The position numbers were made by a program, and so were the translations under genes. The notes under the pieces were generated by a model that saw only the letters and a list, made by a program, of their open reading frames with translations, was not told where the DNA came from and did not search any database. 64,000 nucleotides of DNA from Bugula neritina (taxonomy: Eukaryota > Bryozoa > Gymnolaemata > Cheilostomatida > Bugulidae), in the NCBI GenBank assembly GCA_964035545.1, contig OZ037773.1:2523251-2587250 (forward strand), read 5' to 3'. Below, piece after piece: positions 12,301 through 24,958 of this stretch. Numbering within the stretch: position 1 is the stretch's first letter; every line of letters begins with the position of its first letter.

Positions 12301-15300
12301 TTGCTAATTGGTATATTTTTAGCACAATGAAAGTTTCGGCTTACTGACTTCTTATCACCTTTCAACTCAAGTGAACTCAAAAATTATTTTGTGCAATTTA
12401 AGATATGTATAAGAGAGTTTAGAGTCATTGCACAACGCTGTGCAGAGAGAAGGCAAAACATTGTGTTGTAGAAGTTATTTGAACAACAGGAAATTCCTAA
12501 ATTTTCTTAGACTTTTCAAACAATTTCAAGTTGAGTTAAAAAAAGCTGAGTTAAGAAAAAATGTCTGCGTCTTGGTCATCAATTCGTTTCTCTGTACTAA
12601 ACCAATTCAAACTGAAATTAGCATAAGATGCTGAAAAGCCACTGGTAAAAATGTGTAGGATTTTTGTAAAATTGAAAAGAGTAAGACAACATTGTAATCG
12701 TGTTTATACAGTTATATTTACGGTAGTTAGTTGGGGAAGATCAGACTATGACCACTGCACTTAGCCAGCCTATGCACTTCACTTCAACCCAGTCTTCTGT
12801 CTCAAAAACCTGTAATTAATTTAACTCAACAAACAAAAGCTACTGGGAGATAATATATGTACTTAGTATTAATTTGATAATAGCTAATGCTGCGTGAATT
12901 GAGTACAGCATCTATTATGTAAAATATATTTTCAACAAAGCACAATGTCCGCCTGCACTAAACTTGTGTACCTCCGTTGACCTAGATATTTTATTGTTCA
13001 CGGATTGGTTGAATGGAATGCACCGAGCCTTTTCACTAACTTTGCCACGCTGCACTTGATAACGAAAATAGTAATTCTACCTTCAATAATATTGAGTAAT
13101 AGAGTCGCTGAAATTTGAAACTGAAAAAATATCATTTTAGCAAAGCTATATAACCCACCTCTCACACCAGTGGGTGTTATTTAGTGCATACTGTACCCTC
13201 AATATTCCCTTTTGGTTTTAATGCTGATGAAATCTGTTTTTAAAATTTAATTTTAGTTTAATATTTAAAAAATATGTCATTGGCTTATAGGTAGTGCTCT
13301 ATATTATCATTGAGTGCTTTCAAGTTGAAAAATCAATTTTTAGCCATTAGACAGCTATGCAACTGAAACTAGCCATGGTTTCTTAACTTTTAGAGACAAA
13401 GAATTCATGCCTTATATTATATGTCTTCCCAAATAATAATATAAATAATTAGTTACTCAACTTGGTTATTAGTTGAGTCTTTATTCCATCCAACTTCTCA
13501 GCCTAACAAAGCCATGACGTAAAGTTGGTTTCAATCCAACAGTCTAACATTTGTAAGTAGCATCTTCACTGACTGGAACAAAAGACCGGTTAGCACCATT
13601 TATAAGGTATAACTCAGAAGGGCAAAATAATGCCTTTATCTATTTGACATTATAGCTTTCTTTTGATGTTCTTGTACTGTTTTTTTATTTTCCAGTTTCT
13701 AGCAGGTTTATAGCAAGTGTCAGCAGGTTTGTAGCAAGTGTCAGCAGGTTTGTAGCAAGTGTTTTTGCTGTTTTAGAATTTACCTCCTAGCGAAAAGGAA
13801 AAGAGAAGACTAAGGAGGCTGAGAAACAAGGAGGCAGCGGCCAAGTGCAGAGAAAGAAGACTCAACCATACATCTAGCTTGTTACAAGTAGGTGCATTTC
13901 ATGGCAGTAATAAAGTAATGAACGTACTACTCGGGTCATAGGAGATGAGCAGCATATCATTTCTCTAGAATGCGTTGTAGGTTCATCTACTCGTACTTTG
14001 TCCGTGAGTTTTATTAAGTTTATTTGAAAGTTTATAGACATCACCATCTCTGTGAGAACCCCCCCCCCCATGGAAGGGGTTTTTGTTAAATCAGGCTAAT
14101 GACTTATTCAGAGCAATTATTACTGAATGCTCTTCCTAACATCGCCAATGGCTTTCCTCTGTGTTTGAACCCATGACTTTGTGCTTACTAGGCAAACGAT
14201 CTAACTCCTAAACCACCCTATTCCCTTACTTAATGCTCAACATAAAACAAAATTCTACCTGGATGGGCTCTGTATTTGTGTGGCGATGTTTTCCTTATTT
14301 CAGTCATCAACCTTTATGTGACCCTTCAGCTGGTTTTTGACTCGACCTTCACTTTTGTTTGTGGTTGCTCTCAGACTAAATAAAACATTCCATCTGCCTG
14401 TACTTGGACTAAAATGCTCTCTCTGATTCACTACTGGTTGTTATGGTTTGGAATGACTCATTTACAGCAGTATGACGTTATGTCATGCGGAGCGGATTCG
14501 AATATCAAAGGTTGTTTTGAGTGAGTCACTTCTGAAAAGGCCTTCAGCAAATTTTTCAATTAGAAGTTGTCCCATCCTTGACTTACAGTTTGTAGTTAGC
14601 TATAAAACTCAACAGTATGGATTCTTTTTAGCTATTTGCTGACTTCACCAGTTGTGAGATGACTTTATGCATCTTTTTATCTGTGCTACTACTACTGCTA
14701 GAAATTAAAGTAATGCCTTCCACAACTGCTGCAGCTGTAAGAATTTTAATTATATTATGATATTTATAGCAAACACAGCATCTGGACTTTGTGCCTTTTT
14801 TCCTTCTTCCTTGAAGTGATTCACCCACTTCCTGTTAGAGAAAGGGACTAACATTCCACTCATTGCAAAGTTATTCACTGCAATTATAGTTATTATAACT
14901 ACTGTACATCTCATTCAGTAAAATCTATTGTTTATTAAAAACAAATACAAAAAAGTTGCATTTAAACTTGTAAACATGATCTGTGATTCAGATATTGCTG
15001 CGTTTGCTCAAATATTTTCTGCCACCAATCACTTGATCACATGACAGGAAACTTACTGAATCTATGTATAGCAATTCCTCTAGAACCTAGATGTACAGGA
15101 CCACAATTGTTCCCCAGAACTTTATATAGTACCATTTTAATACATTTTAGTATATAGAGCACAAGTCAGGCTATCTAATGATAGAAAATTAGTCGCCTTC
15201 AAACACCTTCCAATTATAAAATGAAATTCTTAGCACTTGTAGACTTTGAGCTGATAGGAAATAATTAATGTTTTGAAAGTACTTTTCTTTCTCTATCAGT

Positions 15301-17637
15301 ACTAAAGACTGTGAATTTGAACTGATCACACCTGATAATACCACTCAGTGAGGCAAATAATTGTTCATGCATCTCAAGAATAAATTGTGAGGAGGCGTTT
15401 TTTACTATACCTACTCTATTGTGTCCTAGTTCTCTTTATTTCTACTCAAAATCTGTGTGTTTATTTCTACACATTACCTCAACATGTTTGTAAGCCACTC
15501 CCTATAACTCTGAAAATAGTACAAATTCTGATGTAAATAACAAAAAAGCCAACATTTTATTAGAAGTTGCATTTATAATCCTAGCAGAGGTGACGTTCTC
15601 AGTCTAACATTAGACCGAGTGGGATGTGGCATGACCTCAGTAACTGTGGGGGAGGGGAAGCAAAATTCCACTGCCACTGGCTATAACTTTTCTACCATTT
15701 GAATGGGTTTTTTTATCAACATTTTTTTAATACTTTAAGAAAAATTAATTTTTTTTTCCCAACAAAAAGATGTGTTTCAGTTCTGACAGTAATTGAGTAA
15801 CCATGTAAAGCTTATTTAAGATAATGTAAGATAAAATATTATAGTGTTGAAACTGATCTATTAAATACTGATTAAATATCCACTAACATTATTCACATAG
15901 ACACTGTCATGAAACAAACATATAAAGTACGTTAAGGTAGGTTTGAGCCAGCTGGTTACGCTGCAAATTTATGCTATAAATATGTGAAGGTTAACCACAG
16001 TTGAGATGTGACCCGATGGTTTAGTGGTAAGCTATGTCTCAACATCAATCACCTGGTACAAATCAATCAATAATTGTGTTATTGATTGTGCAGGTTGCAG
16101 CATGGTGCCCTGTCACCTTTACCTTGTACTCTCTAATCAAATTCTATAGCTTTATAAACCACTGGCTCAACCGAACACAAACAATATCTTTCATTTTAAA
16201 CTGAACTAAAAAAATAATGTGAAATAGAAAGTGGAAATTAGATTAAACAAAGAAAATAAAATTTATACTAAGTAAAGATACATCCAGCTCATTCTTGTTG
16301 TGGTTTTTTCTTCATGGTAATTGGTATAAGAATAGACCTACGTGAAAGTTTTCGCATTATTGGGGAAGTTTTGAAATAGACTGGGAACTTAAAATCTAGC
16401 CACTCTATAGTGCTTCTGGTTGGCAACCCCTGCCTGTAATTTGACTGCATGAAGAGTAACATTATTGTGTCTCGATGATTCGTAGTTGGCAGGCTTTCAG
16501 CAGGATTAAAAGTGGCGCCAAAAGCAAACATACTCAGCTCAGACAAACAAGTGAAATATTTCTTCACTGACTTAGATTTCATAACACATTAGCCTTTGTA
16601 GTGTAATTTATTTAATTTAGTTTGCAGGTAATATGGCATGACAGACATAATTTAGGCCATTATTTTAATAACAAAACTTAGATGATATAAATTGTAATTT
16701 TTAAAGTAATAATACTTGACATGGATTAGTGGTAAACTAGGGGCTTTCATATCTTCATCTATATTTCCTTCTGAAGGTTTCAGGTGTTTTATTCATAGGC
16801 CTTCTGTAAATGGAGCTGGAAATATTTTGTAGTCCTTGCATCAAAATATAAAATATGTTCAAAATCACTTCTTCAAACCTGCAGAAAACACACTGTTTTT
16901 AGCACTGAAATTAAAAAAAATTAGTCTGAAATAATGATGTAGTGAAGGATGTCCTGTTATGCTAGTTACAGACGTACCTTAAAACCTGCCTTATAGCCTT
17001 AGTTCTACTTTGTATAAAATTGCATTAACCAGGAAAGTTGTCAATTTTGTAATTTGAGGTTTTAGTGCTAACAGCTTATTTGTGTGAAGAAATTTAATAA
17101 AATAGCTTCCTAGGTGATGAATAATAAAATTCCCTTCTAGTACATAAGATGTAATCTATGCCTGCATATACTTTAGTTTGGAGTGTTTTTTCTGGGTTGT
17201 TCAGCTTTTCACGAGTTAATATTTATGTTTTGTAGCAAATACAGCAATTAGAGAAATCGCAGACAGCGTATGAAGAGCAGATAACTCAGCTCCGGCAGCA
17301 CAAGGAACAGTGCGAAAAACTTCTATCAGCTCATTATCAGGACTGCAGCAAAAAAGTTTCTACAAAATCGCCAGCAACAGCAAGTTCTTCAGCGGCAGCA
17401 TCTGTGGCAGCATCGCAATCATCTACCGCAGTGTCATCTCCGGCATCAAGTTCAAGTGATGCCACTCCTCCCCCTCCGTCAACCAAACTACTAGCGGCAG
17501 CTGCCAGTTTGAATACTTCAGCCAATAGGAGAAAGCAACTTACCCCCAGATTGAAGTTAGACGTCAGCTGCGCTGATTCTCATCGTAGGACTAGCAGCTC
17601 CAGTAGTGGAGGGTTGCAATCACCTGTCATACACTGA
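9311..17637 (+). CDS. kay/fos-like: Fos/kayak-like bZIP transcription factor
   Basis: Nuclear bZIP protein of the Fos branch of AP-1. Such proteins pair with Jun and bind TGA(C/G)TCA. Coding exons are 9311-9487, 10730-11038, 13777-13887 and 17236-17637; all junctions are phase 0 and GT-AG, giving 332 residues. Residues 1-162 are low-complexity and end in a basic KRKGGRKPKDDP stretch. The DNA-binding region is about 171-190 (KRRLRRLRNKEAAAKCRERR), containing the bZIP signature N-K-E-A-A-A-K-C-R. The zipper, about 196-237, has heptad positions L, L, Y, L, C and a final H, ending LLSAHYQDC much like the Fos LAAH ending. The break after the basic region (LLQ|QIQQ) and the small 111-bp exon 3 match the vertebrate c-fos layout. 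The C-terminal 90 residues are Ser/Ala/Pro-rich. An in-frame TGA at 9299 supports the ATG. ATF3 or BATF would be the alternative; the zipper end and gene structure favour Fos. Confidence 0.88.
9488..9592 (+). repeat. 23-bp minisatellite starting at the exon 1b splice donor
   Basis: About 4.5 copies of a roughly 23-bp unit, GTAGGTATCAGCTTGGTCAT plus ACT (variants GTAGGTGTC and CTTCGTC). The first unit begins at the first intron base after exon 1b of the Fos-like gene. Every unit therefore repeats the donor-like hexamer GTAGGT. Confidence 0.9.
10145..10234 (+). repeat. 44-bp tandem duplication
   Basis: Two near-identical copies with a 44-bp period, each containing TTCTACTACCACTCAGGG, in the intron before exon 2 of the Fos-like gene. 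Confidence 0.85.
11347..11411 (+). repeat. 32-bp tandem duplication
   Basis: Two exact head-to-tail copies of a 32-bp unit beginning CCACCACAGTTTGC, in intron 2 of the Fos-like gene. The rest of this intron (11039-13776) is AT-rich and shows no exon. Confidence 0.9.
13701..13762 (+). repeat. 21-bp minisatellite just upstream of the bZIP exon acceptor
   Basis: Three copies of a 21-bp unit, AGCAGGTTTGTAGCAAGTGT plus C, ending 14 bp before the acceptor of the basic-region exon at 13777. Each unit contains an acceptor-like TTTGTAG or TTTATAG. Confidence 0.85.
14034..14228 (-). mobile_element. tRNA-derived SINE copy D
   Basis: Antisense copy of the SINE family also seen at 48.3, 49.5 and 53.6 kb. 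Read on the minus strand it begins with a tRNA-like head (TTTAGGAGTTAGATCG), a decayed B box (GGGTTCAAACAC), then the shared body CCATTGGCGATGTTAGG and the CACAGAGATGGTGATG region near the 3' end. A C-run near 14059 interrupts it. It lies in intron 3 of the Fos-like gene. Confidence 0.75.
16010..16130 (+). mobile_element. Possible decayed tRNA-derived element
   Basis: GATGGTTTAGTGGTAAGC at about 16014 resembles a pol III A box in a tRNA-like head, but the downstream B box (GGTACAAATCA) is poor and no body shared with the other SINEs is seen. The rest of intron 3 (13888-17235) shows no exon. A 97-codon minus-strand frame at 16289-16582 was not recognised. Confidence 0.25.
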
Positions 17638-17960
17638 CACTCACTTGTTATACACTGACACTTACCTGCTATACACTGGCACTCAGCTGTCATACACTGA
17701 CACTCACTTGTTATACACTGACACTTACCTGCTATACACTGGCACTCAGCTGTCATACACTGACACTCACTTGTTATACACTGACACTCACCTTTTACAC
17801 AGTGTCACTCACCTGTCATACACTGACAGATACCTGTTATACACTGACACTTACCTGCTATACACTGACACTTACCTGTTAGACACTGTCATCTGCCATA
17901 CACTAACACTCACCTGCCATATACACTGACACTCACCTGCTATACATTGTCATTTGTTAA
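17613..17960 (+). repeat. 21-bp minisatellite starting at the Fos stop codon
   Basis: About 16 copies of a 21-bp unit close to CCTGTTATACACTGACACTC. The first unit is the end of the Fos-like coding sequence: the last codons CCT GTC ATA CAC and stop TGA match the repeat. The array therefore occupies the start of the 3' UTR, and each unit recreates the stop in that frame. Confidence 0.9.
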
Positions 17961-18963
17961 CACTGTCACTTACCTTATACTGATTCTACTTACAACCTCT
18001 TATAAAGTAAAAATATTCAACTGGCTGTTCTATAAATTTCTATAATTCTTTAGCTAATGTTATATTAAAACTCCTGCACACCCACTTTTTAGTTGCTGCA
18101 ATTTGATTTGTTTGTATATTTTGTTTTCCAGTAATTTTACAATCATCACTCTAACTAGTAGAACATAATATTCATTTTAAGGCTCAGTTAGTGAGCTAAA
18201 ATTTCTAGCTGATTTTTACGTGAGCCAAATAATTGTAATTTTAATTATCAAATTTGTGGATTGCTTGTTGCCTTGTATATTTGTACGTACATGCGTTAAT
18301 TCTTAAGAATATATACTGGTATGCATGCTTATAATATCTTATTTTTTATTTCCAGCAGTGAAACTGAAGTTGTTATATATTTTTAGCTAAACACAGTATT
18401 TGGTAGAGCTAAATATTTCTATGGATACCTTTGAGTGGCTCAGCCATTCTACACAATAATATTATTTTGGTGCAGTAATGAAAATTAGTATAACTTTTCA
18501 TCATGTGTTTTATTTTATGCATTTTTATGACTTAGCCTGTGTTCTATGATTATTCTATATTCTATAGTTACTGGCTCAAACTTTGAAATTTTTGTTATAG
18601 TTAATGTAGGGTCAGCCGTCCACCCCTATTCAGATGTTTCAGAGAATCTTAGTTTAAAATTTCAACATTGTGTGCAGCTAGCAACAAAATATACAGCTTT
18701 CTATTCCAAAGTAAGGCAAGACTGCCCTCTGTTTCTATAGAAATTACTTCTATCATTTGCTGAAGAGACTCCAATTTATTCCAACTATTTTATCCTATTG
18801 GGAAAAATGCATATCAGCTCTGTGCAGTTTATTCATTGATTGTGTATTAAGGGAACTAGCTATCCTGATATACTTATTATTTATATATTATATTAGATTT
18901 TACAGTTCATAAACCACTATAATTTGTTAATATTGTACATTTCATAATGTAATTTGTATAAAC

Positions 18964-18969
18964 AATAAA
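18964..18969 (+). terminator. Candidate polyadenylation signal of the Fos-like gene
   Basis: AATAAA about 1.3 kb after the stop codon. In AT-rich DNA this hexamer is common by chance, so it is only a candidate. Confidence 0.25.
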
Positions 18970-20391
18970 ATATAAACAACCAAAATACATTAGAACATAT
19001 AAATTGTACTTTTTAAACAAACTGCAGCTCCTTTGCAAATACATCTAACATTTTCTTCTCAGAATTTACTTCTAAAACAACAAAACATAATTATATGTAT
19101 GCGAATTAGAGAAAATTTCCAACATGCGTAGTTTTAGTATTTAATTGCTACATTTTTTAAGATCAATCACCAATTAGTATATATAAGGCCAACTATTTAG
19201 CAAATTATTTAAATAATGACAGGTAAGGATTATCACAAGGTAACACTAACTGGATGCTTTCAGTACAGACTTATCACTTTTATCTAATCAGGTCAAAATT
19301 AAACACTGAAATATTTCAACATGGAGATAGAGTGTTGCACATGCTCTATCAAGTCAACATATCTGTTCTAGAATGTGGCGCAATAGTGGGGAGAATCATC
19401 CGCATTGCAACACAGGAACTAAATTGAGAAAAACAATATTGTATGATTTGCTTTTAGCAAACGAAAATGTACTTGAAAGTGCTTATTAATAATTTCATTG
19501 CTATTTAAGTTTCTACTTCACATTCAACACCGCAAATGGAAAGTTACTTACACCACCCTATCCAAATATATATAGATCTAAGGCTAATGCACTGTTTTTT
19601 AGAAGACAACTCCTACTAAAAAAATTAGGGGTGACTCATGGTGTTTATTAATGTGGTACAGGACTGGAATTCTGAGATTTTAAGAAACTGCATATAATTT
19701 GCATTTATCTAAAGTCAGGAATTGAAGTTAAATTAATAAATACCTTTATGCTATATAAGTGCATTTTAGATCAATAGATTTGCTTAAATAATGTGTTAAT
19801 AATGTGTCATCGTAAAACAATTAATTAGAATTCTATGTCCTTTCTGGTAATTTATGCATATAGGTCAGTGGCATTGTGTACTCAGCTATATAATATATTG
19901 TAGCCATGATATCATGTAAATGCTATGTAACAAGAGCTAGGAAATTTTCCATATTTACCCTAAATTCTTATAAACATTAAAGAGTTCTAAATTTCATGCA
20001 CAAGGCATCACAATGACACGACAGCAAAACTACATGTATATTATTATGCAGTATCTTATACACTTTGCACAGACAAAACAAATATTGTATCAATCCACTA
20101 GTGACTAGAAGACATATGTTTTTAAAAGTTTTATTATGTGACCCTACATAATGCCAATATTAAATTATAATGCTCACAGTACAACAATAACAATCAAACT
20201 AATTATATATACTCGTATTATAATGTAATATTGTATACAATATAGTATATAACATATATAGTATATATAGCATTTGTAATATATATATAGCATATGTAAT
20301 ATATATATTACATATGCTATATATATTACATATGCTATATACTGTATATATTATATACTATATATATTATTACATATGCTATATATATATA

Positions 20392-20421
20392 TAATCCCGA
20401 AACAGCTGCTGTCCACAGATT

Positions 20422-20460
<39 letters not shown>

Positions 20461-20570
20461 AATTTGTTATCTCAAATATAGTACCAATATAGTATATATA
20501 GCATATGTAATATAAAGTGAGAGCATCATCTCTCAATCTGTAGACAGCAGCTGTTTGGGGGGGGGGTTGT
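20392..20570. repeat. CAGCTGCTGT inverted pair flanking (AT)n
   Basis: CCCGAAACAGCTGCTGTCC followed by ACAGATTGAGATATATAT at 20395-20430 is repeated in inverse at 20529-20570 (CTCTCAATCTGTAGACAGC then AGCTGTTTGG and a G-run). The two face each other across an AT-rich spacer with an (AT)n run. A third copy in direct orientation lies at 22427-22492, so this is a dispersed family that ends in (AT)n. Confidence 0.7.
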
Positions 20571-21253
20571 CTTGATACATATTAATGGCGTTCAATAAGT
20601 CAATTTATGGCGAATGAAGTTTTAAAATCAAAATATCTGCATACATTACATAGAAACCATTAAATTACTTTTAATGCTGTTAAACTTGCATTGCACATTG
20701 CATAACATTACATATTATAATGCACACATATCACATCATATTGCATAATATATGGGGCAATCAGAATTTATATGCAGTCTAAAATAGCACACATGACCAA
20801 TATATAACCGCAGATGCTAACTATCTATTTTGCATTTAATAGAGTTCTTGGTATAAATATCCAATCTAAAACATGTTTAGCTTAGTGGGTTACGAGAAAA
20901 AGAAATAATTTTTTCTGAGTAATTCAGAATTGTTTTTATCATATAACTAGCAAATGGAAATATGAGATAATCAAGAAGCTATTTTCACCACATGCATGGT
21001 TCAATTTCAAATTGTGGTTAACCATTGTTGATTTTTCTAGTGAGGCTAAATTGAAATTACAAAAATTCAATCATGCAAATGCATAGTCCTAACTGAAGTC
21101 CATAATTCAACTCCATTTTTAACTCCAGGGTAAATTTTTCCCTTTACTTTAGAATTTCTTGTGTAAGTAGGTTCTATTCACTAACTGCTTCATATAGTAA
21201 GTAATCTACTTTATTACTATATTGTTAGATATGTTATACCATAGTGATACTAT

Positions 21254-21346
21254 ATTATATTCCATTACATTACATTACTACATTACATTACTACATTACA
21301 TTACTACATTACAATACATTACTACATTACATTACATTACATACAT
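21254..21346. repeat. CATTACTA short tandem repeat
   Basis: Irregular tandem CATTACATTACTA units, about 90 bp. Confidence 0.85.
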
Positions 21347-22426
21347 AAACCTTTTCAACATGCAAAACATTAATGATCATCACACAACTTTTTGCAAAAA
21401 TGTTTAAAAATGGACATTAAGTTTGATGCAAGAAGTTTAATAGCCTAGGTTCTTCGTATTTTATTTATAAATATTGGTTTGAAAGGTCACAACTTCCATG
21501 AGAACATAACTTCTTTCTCAAGTTTTCTCATCATACAAGTGTTAATTTGAGATGTAATTATACCTACATTCTGATTTGCTTGGCTATATAGAGTGTAGGA
21601 TGTTGACTAAAGGATTAGTAATATTTTCAATTATAGCATACTCAAAAGGTCATTGTCAAGGAGCATGGTGACACACTGCAGCTGAATAATAGCAAACAAT
21701 AAACAATAATACTTACAATTTTGAATAGCCAGCAAGTATACTGTAAGAGGGGTATTTCTTTTAGCCTAATATTATGTTACTGAGTAATTACAAAGATACA
21801 ATCATATATCTCATTTTACTTTTCATTCAGGGGCTTTAGAAAATAATATTTCTGTAGTTGCGTAATAAAATATTCAACTATTAGTGTTATAGTATTTACA
21901 TATTTGGTTTTGAAAATAATTGCAGAAACCCCTCTGGCAGCTTTCTCTTTATCCACCACTGAACTGAGTCAGACTCAGACCTTCTTGATTCAGCAATATT
22001 TTGACTTGGTGCCAATTTATCTTCCTCTCTTTTACACAAACCTAAGTAGTAATGTAATATAATGGTTATAGCAACTAGTCATAACTGTGTGAAGTAATTG
22101 TATAAAAGTGTGTAGAATTTTCTATTTGAAAAGGTGGCTGTAACTTTTATAAAAAAATATTAATTTGTTCAAAAGTTTTGTAAAATTAAAACATCATTTT
22201 CGTTGAAAATTACAATCTTTTTGTAGGATTGATTAAAATTCAAGTTTATAAAAGAATTTAGAATACTAGGTTTCTATATTATAATTATTTGCTTTAAAAC
22301 AAGAAACATGCCAATTGTGAAACAGCCGCTTTTCAAAACTGTTATAGTTCATAATGTGCACGTAATATATATATTTAAACATATTACTCATGTATTTTAT
22401 TTAGGTTATTTACTTTATTTAGGACA

Positions 22427-22455
22427 AATCCTGAAACAGCTGCTGTACACAGATT

Positions 22456-22492
<37 letters not shown>
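22427..22492 (+). repeat. Third copy of the CAGCTGCTGT-(AT)n repeat
   Basis: AATCCTGAAACAGCTGCTGT followed by ACACAGATTGGGATATATAT and an (AT)n run. It matches the unit at 20392-20430 closely and in the same orientation. Confidence 0.75.
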
Positions 22493-22494
<2 letters not shown>

Positions 22495-22694
22495 AAATAT
22501 AATGAGTAATATGTCTGAATATTTAACTATATTTTTCTATATATTATATTTTATGTTAGTTTCTAATTCATTGCATACTGAATAGGAATAGGGAATTCAT
22601 CTATTTTCTCAATTAAAGTTCTGTTAGATACTGCAAAAGCATTGGCTAGAAAGAATTTTTAAATAGCAGTTATCTTCTCATATCTTAGAAACAT

Positions 22695-23040
22695 TTGGTA
22701 CAGACAACTCCTACTAAGCCGTTAACTATGTACATCAATGAAAGCAAGGTGGCCCAACTCTTTGGCTGCAAAATTAACTTTAAACTCAACACTGTAATAA
22801 TAATAACTATAATAATAGTAATTATGATAGTAAAATCAGAGAAGATAGGAAAATATCAAGACTCAGCACTAGAGATAACTTGCCTTTGGAAAACATCAAC
22901 AAAAGTCATCCTTGGAGCTTCATATAAGACTGTAGATGGCACTACTTGGAGTAGCTGAAAACAAACAATCACTGATTAAACAGAGAGCCTCACTAGAATC
23001 AGCTCACTTCTTAAGGAAAGTTCTATCAATCCCAGCCTAG
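22695..23040 (+). mobile_element. Decayed LINE reverse-transcriptase C-terminus
   Basis: The frame from 22839 reads EKIGKYQDSALEITCLWKTS, then STKVILGAS. This resembles the conserved tail of invertebrate LINE polyproteins (KYQDL..E...LWK....V.P...GA). About 60 codons later, in another frame (22981-23040), QRASLESAHFLRKVLSIPA matches the final QRAALLGSA..LRKVL motif of the same tail. The frame change, in-frame stops and an ATAATA-type simple repeat at 22790-22830 mark it as a dead fragment. Family resemblance is from memory. Confidence 0.6.
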
Positions 23041-24958
23041 TGGAACTAGGCCAAGGTTACACCAGCAACAACCAATAGTAATTGTAATAACAATAGTAAT
23101 TACAAGAATAGCTGTTATGAAATAATTGACAAGTTAAGAAACAATTGCTTACAATTAATTAAATTTATAAGTCTAGTTCCCGGCAAAGAGCAAAGATTTT
23201 ATTGATGGCTTGCAGTTTGCACTGGCGACTTAATTTATTGAGGGAGCAACTCCCATTATAAATGATAGTTAACTGAAGACAGATTTCACCAGGTTTGCCA
23301 TTCAAGTGCTGCACAGTTTTGTCACTCATTAAGGCTTCACTGTATTAATAAAATGTCAGATTAGAAATTTCCTAAGAGAACTGCACGTGTTGATTTTTAT
23401 TTCACACTTGTCGCTGCATGCAGGAAGCATAAAGTTTCCATGGGAACAATAATACTAGTGGACTACAACAATTATCACAACTCATAAAATAAATAAGATA
23501 TTACAAACAACAAACTTCTTAGTTAAGGAATCTGAAGGCTAGGCAAAAACTTCTTTGGAGTACTCAACTTCAGGTTTGTATGGGTCCAAAAGAGCAACTA
23601 GTAATGAGAGTGCAGATTGTAACATAACATTGTTCTAAACTGGGGTCAGGAAGTTTATACCTATTTAAGTTGTAGCAATTCTTATTCTAAAGCTTGTATT
23701 TTTCAAACTTTCAACTATATTTATAAAAAGTTAGTTAGAGGAATATTATTTTCAATTGCAATCCATTGTGCCAGCCCGGATGCTGAGTGACACGAATGCC
23801 TATGTGTAGCACTGATACTGTATGATGGTTGCACATATGCGGACCAGAACTCTACTTATGTCCAATGCCAACAGTTTATTTCTCTCAAAACTCTAACTGT
23901 AACAATTATTTGTACAATAAAGTTTAAGTTGCCTGCACCTTCACCATGAGGAAAATTGAGCTAAAATGACCCAAAAACTACTAGTAAAAAGATATTGTGA
24001 AAGCTTTCACAAACAGTTTTCATCACACAATGCTTTTCCCAAAACTACAACAAAAAGCTCCTGCAACATCCATTACCAAACATTATTGTTCTACAGCAAA
24101 ACTTCCAAGTATTTAATATAATATTCATTCGTCTTTGCATATTTTTACCTGTTTAAAATGTTTCTACGTTGAATTTGGGTTGAAGTAAAGCCAAAGATGC
24201 TTACGAAGGGCAACTCTATAGGAGACACAACTCCAAACAACACTCGCACCTCTAATAATGCAAAGCATTAGTGCTCCAATAGCTATGCAAGTTAGTTGGG
24301 TAATTTAAAAAATTGCTATCATACTACGCCTACATATAAGTGGAGAGATAACTCCAATGAATGATGGTTTTATATTTTGCTCAAATTAGCTGCAAACTTG
24401 TAAAAAACTCTGTATAATCTGAATCATTAGAGAAAGGTCTGAAATTTTGAATAAATATCATTTATTTCCCTCACACTGAAAAGTTATCTTACAAATCCAG
24501 TCTTGAGGTAGAATAGTAAAAGCGTATTTTAAAAAGAGCAAACTTTACTGTACAGATCTCGTACAGTGGTTAATACAATGTGAGAAATAATACCATGTGG
24601 TACCAATAATTATAAAAATATCAACAAGCAGAAATAAAAATACGCATCTGTTATTGCCAACTTGTGGTGCACAGGCACTGGTCCTGTGATGTTAATATTT
24701 AGTAACTGAAACCAAAAGGTAAATAAACCAGTATCCAGGAAAAATAGTAAGTAACAAAAAGCTTGGTTCCAAAGAACTGAGCATAGACTGAGAAGATAAA
24801 ATGTAGGTATTCTGTAATAATATATACAAGAGTTTCAACACATGTAAAATATCTACATAATAAGTGGATCCGAAAAAATACAATCTAGTAACAAAATTAA
24901 TAGCTTCTATGTGAATAATAAACCGATGATTGTCATGGTGGACAAGTGAAGGTAACTC

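Larger units (their letters stand above)
17961..24958. other. Convergent intergenic region, no gene seen
   Basis: The Fos-like gene (+) and the Spred-like gene (-) run toward each other here. The stretch is AT-rich with (AT)n palindromes (20220-20470), CATTACTA repeats and a LINE relic. One open stretch at 21929-22043, preceded by an acceptor-like TTGCAG, could not be linked to any gene. A minus-strand AATAAA (complement of 24461-24466) is a possible poly(A) signal for the Spred-like gene, about 490 bp past its stop. Confidence 0.5.

Noticed and set aside
16289-16582. 97-codon minus-strand frame in Fos intron 3
   Set aside because: Composition is not obviously repeat-driven, but no known domain, splice sites or promoter could be tied to it; a database search would decide.
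17606-17929. Frame with YTDTHLL repeats after the Fos stop
   Set aside because: Shifted-frame reading of the 3' UTR minisatellite.
21929-22043. Exon-like open stretch after an acceptor-like TTGCAG
   Set aside because: No good donor in phase, no partner exon and no recognisable domain.
22308-22496. Open frame ending in alternating Ile-Tyr
   Set aside because: The end is translation of the (AT)n run of the dispersed repeat; nothing upstream is recognisable.
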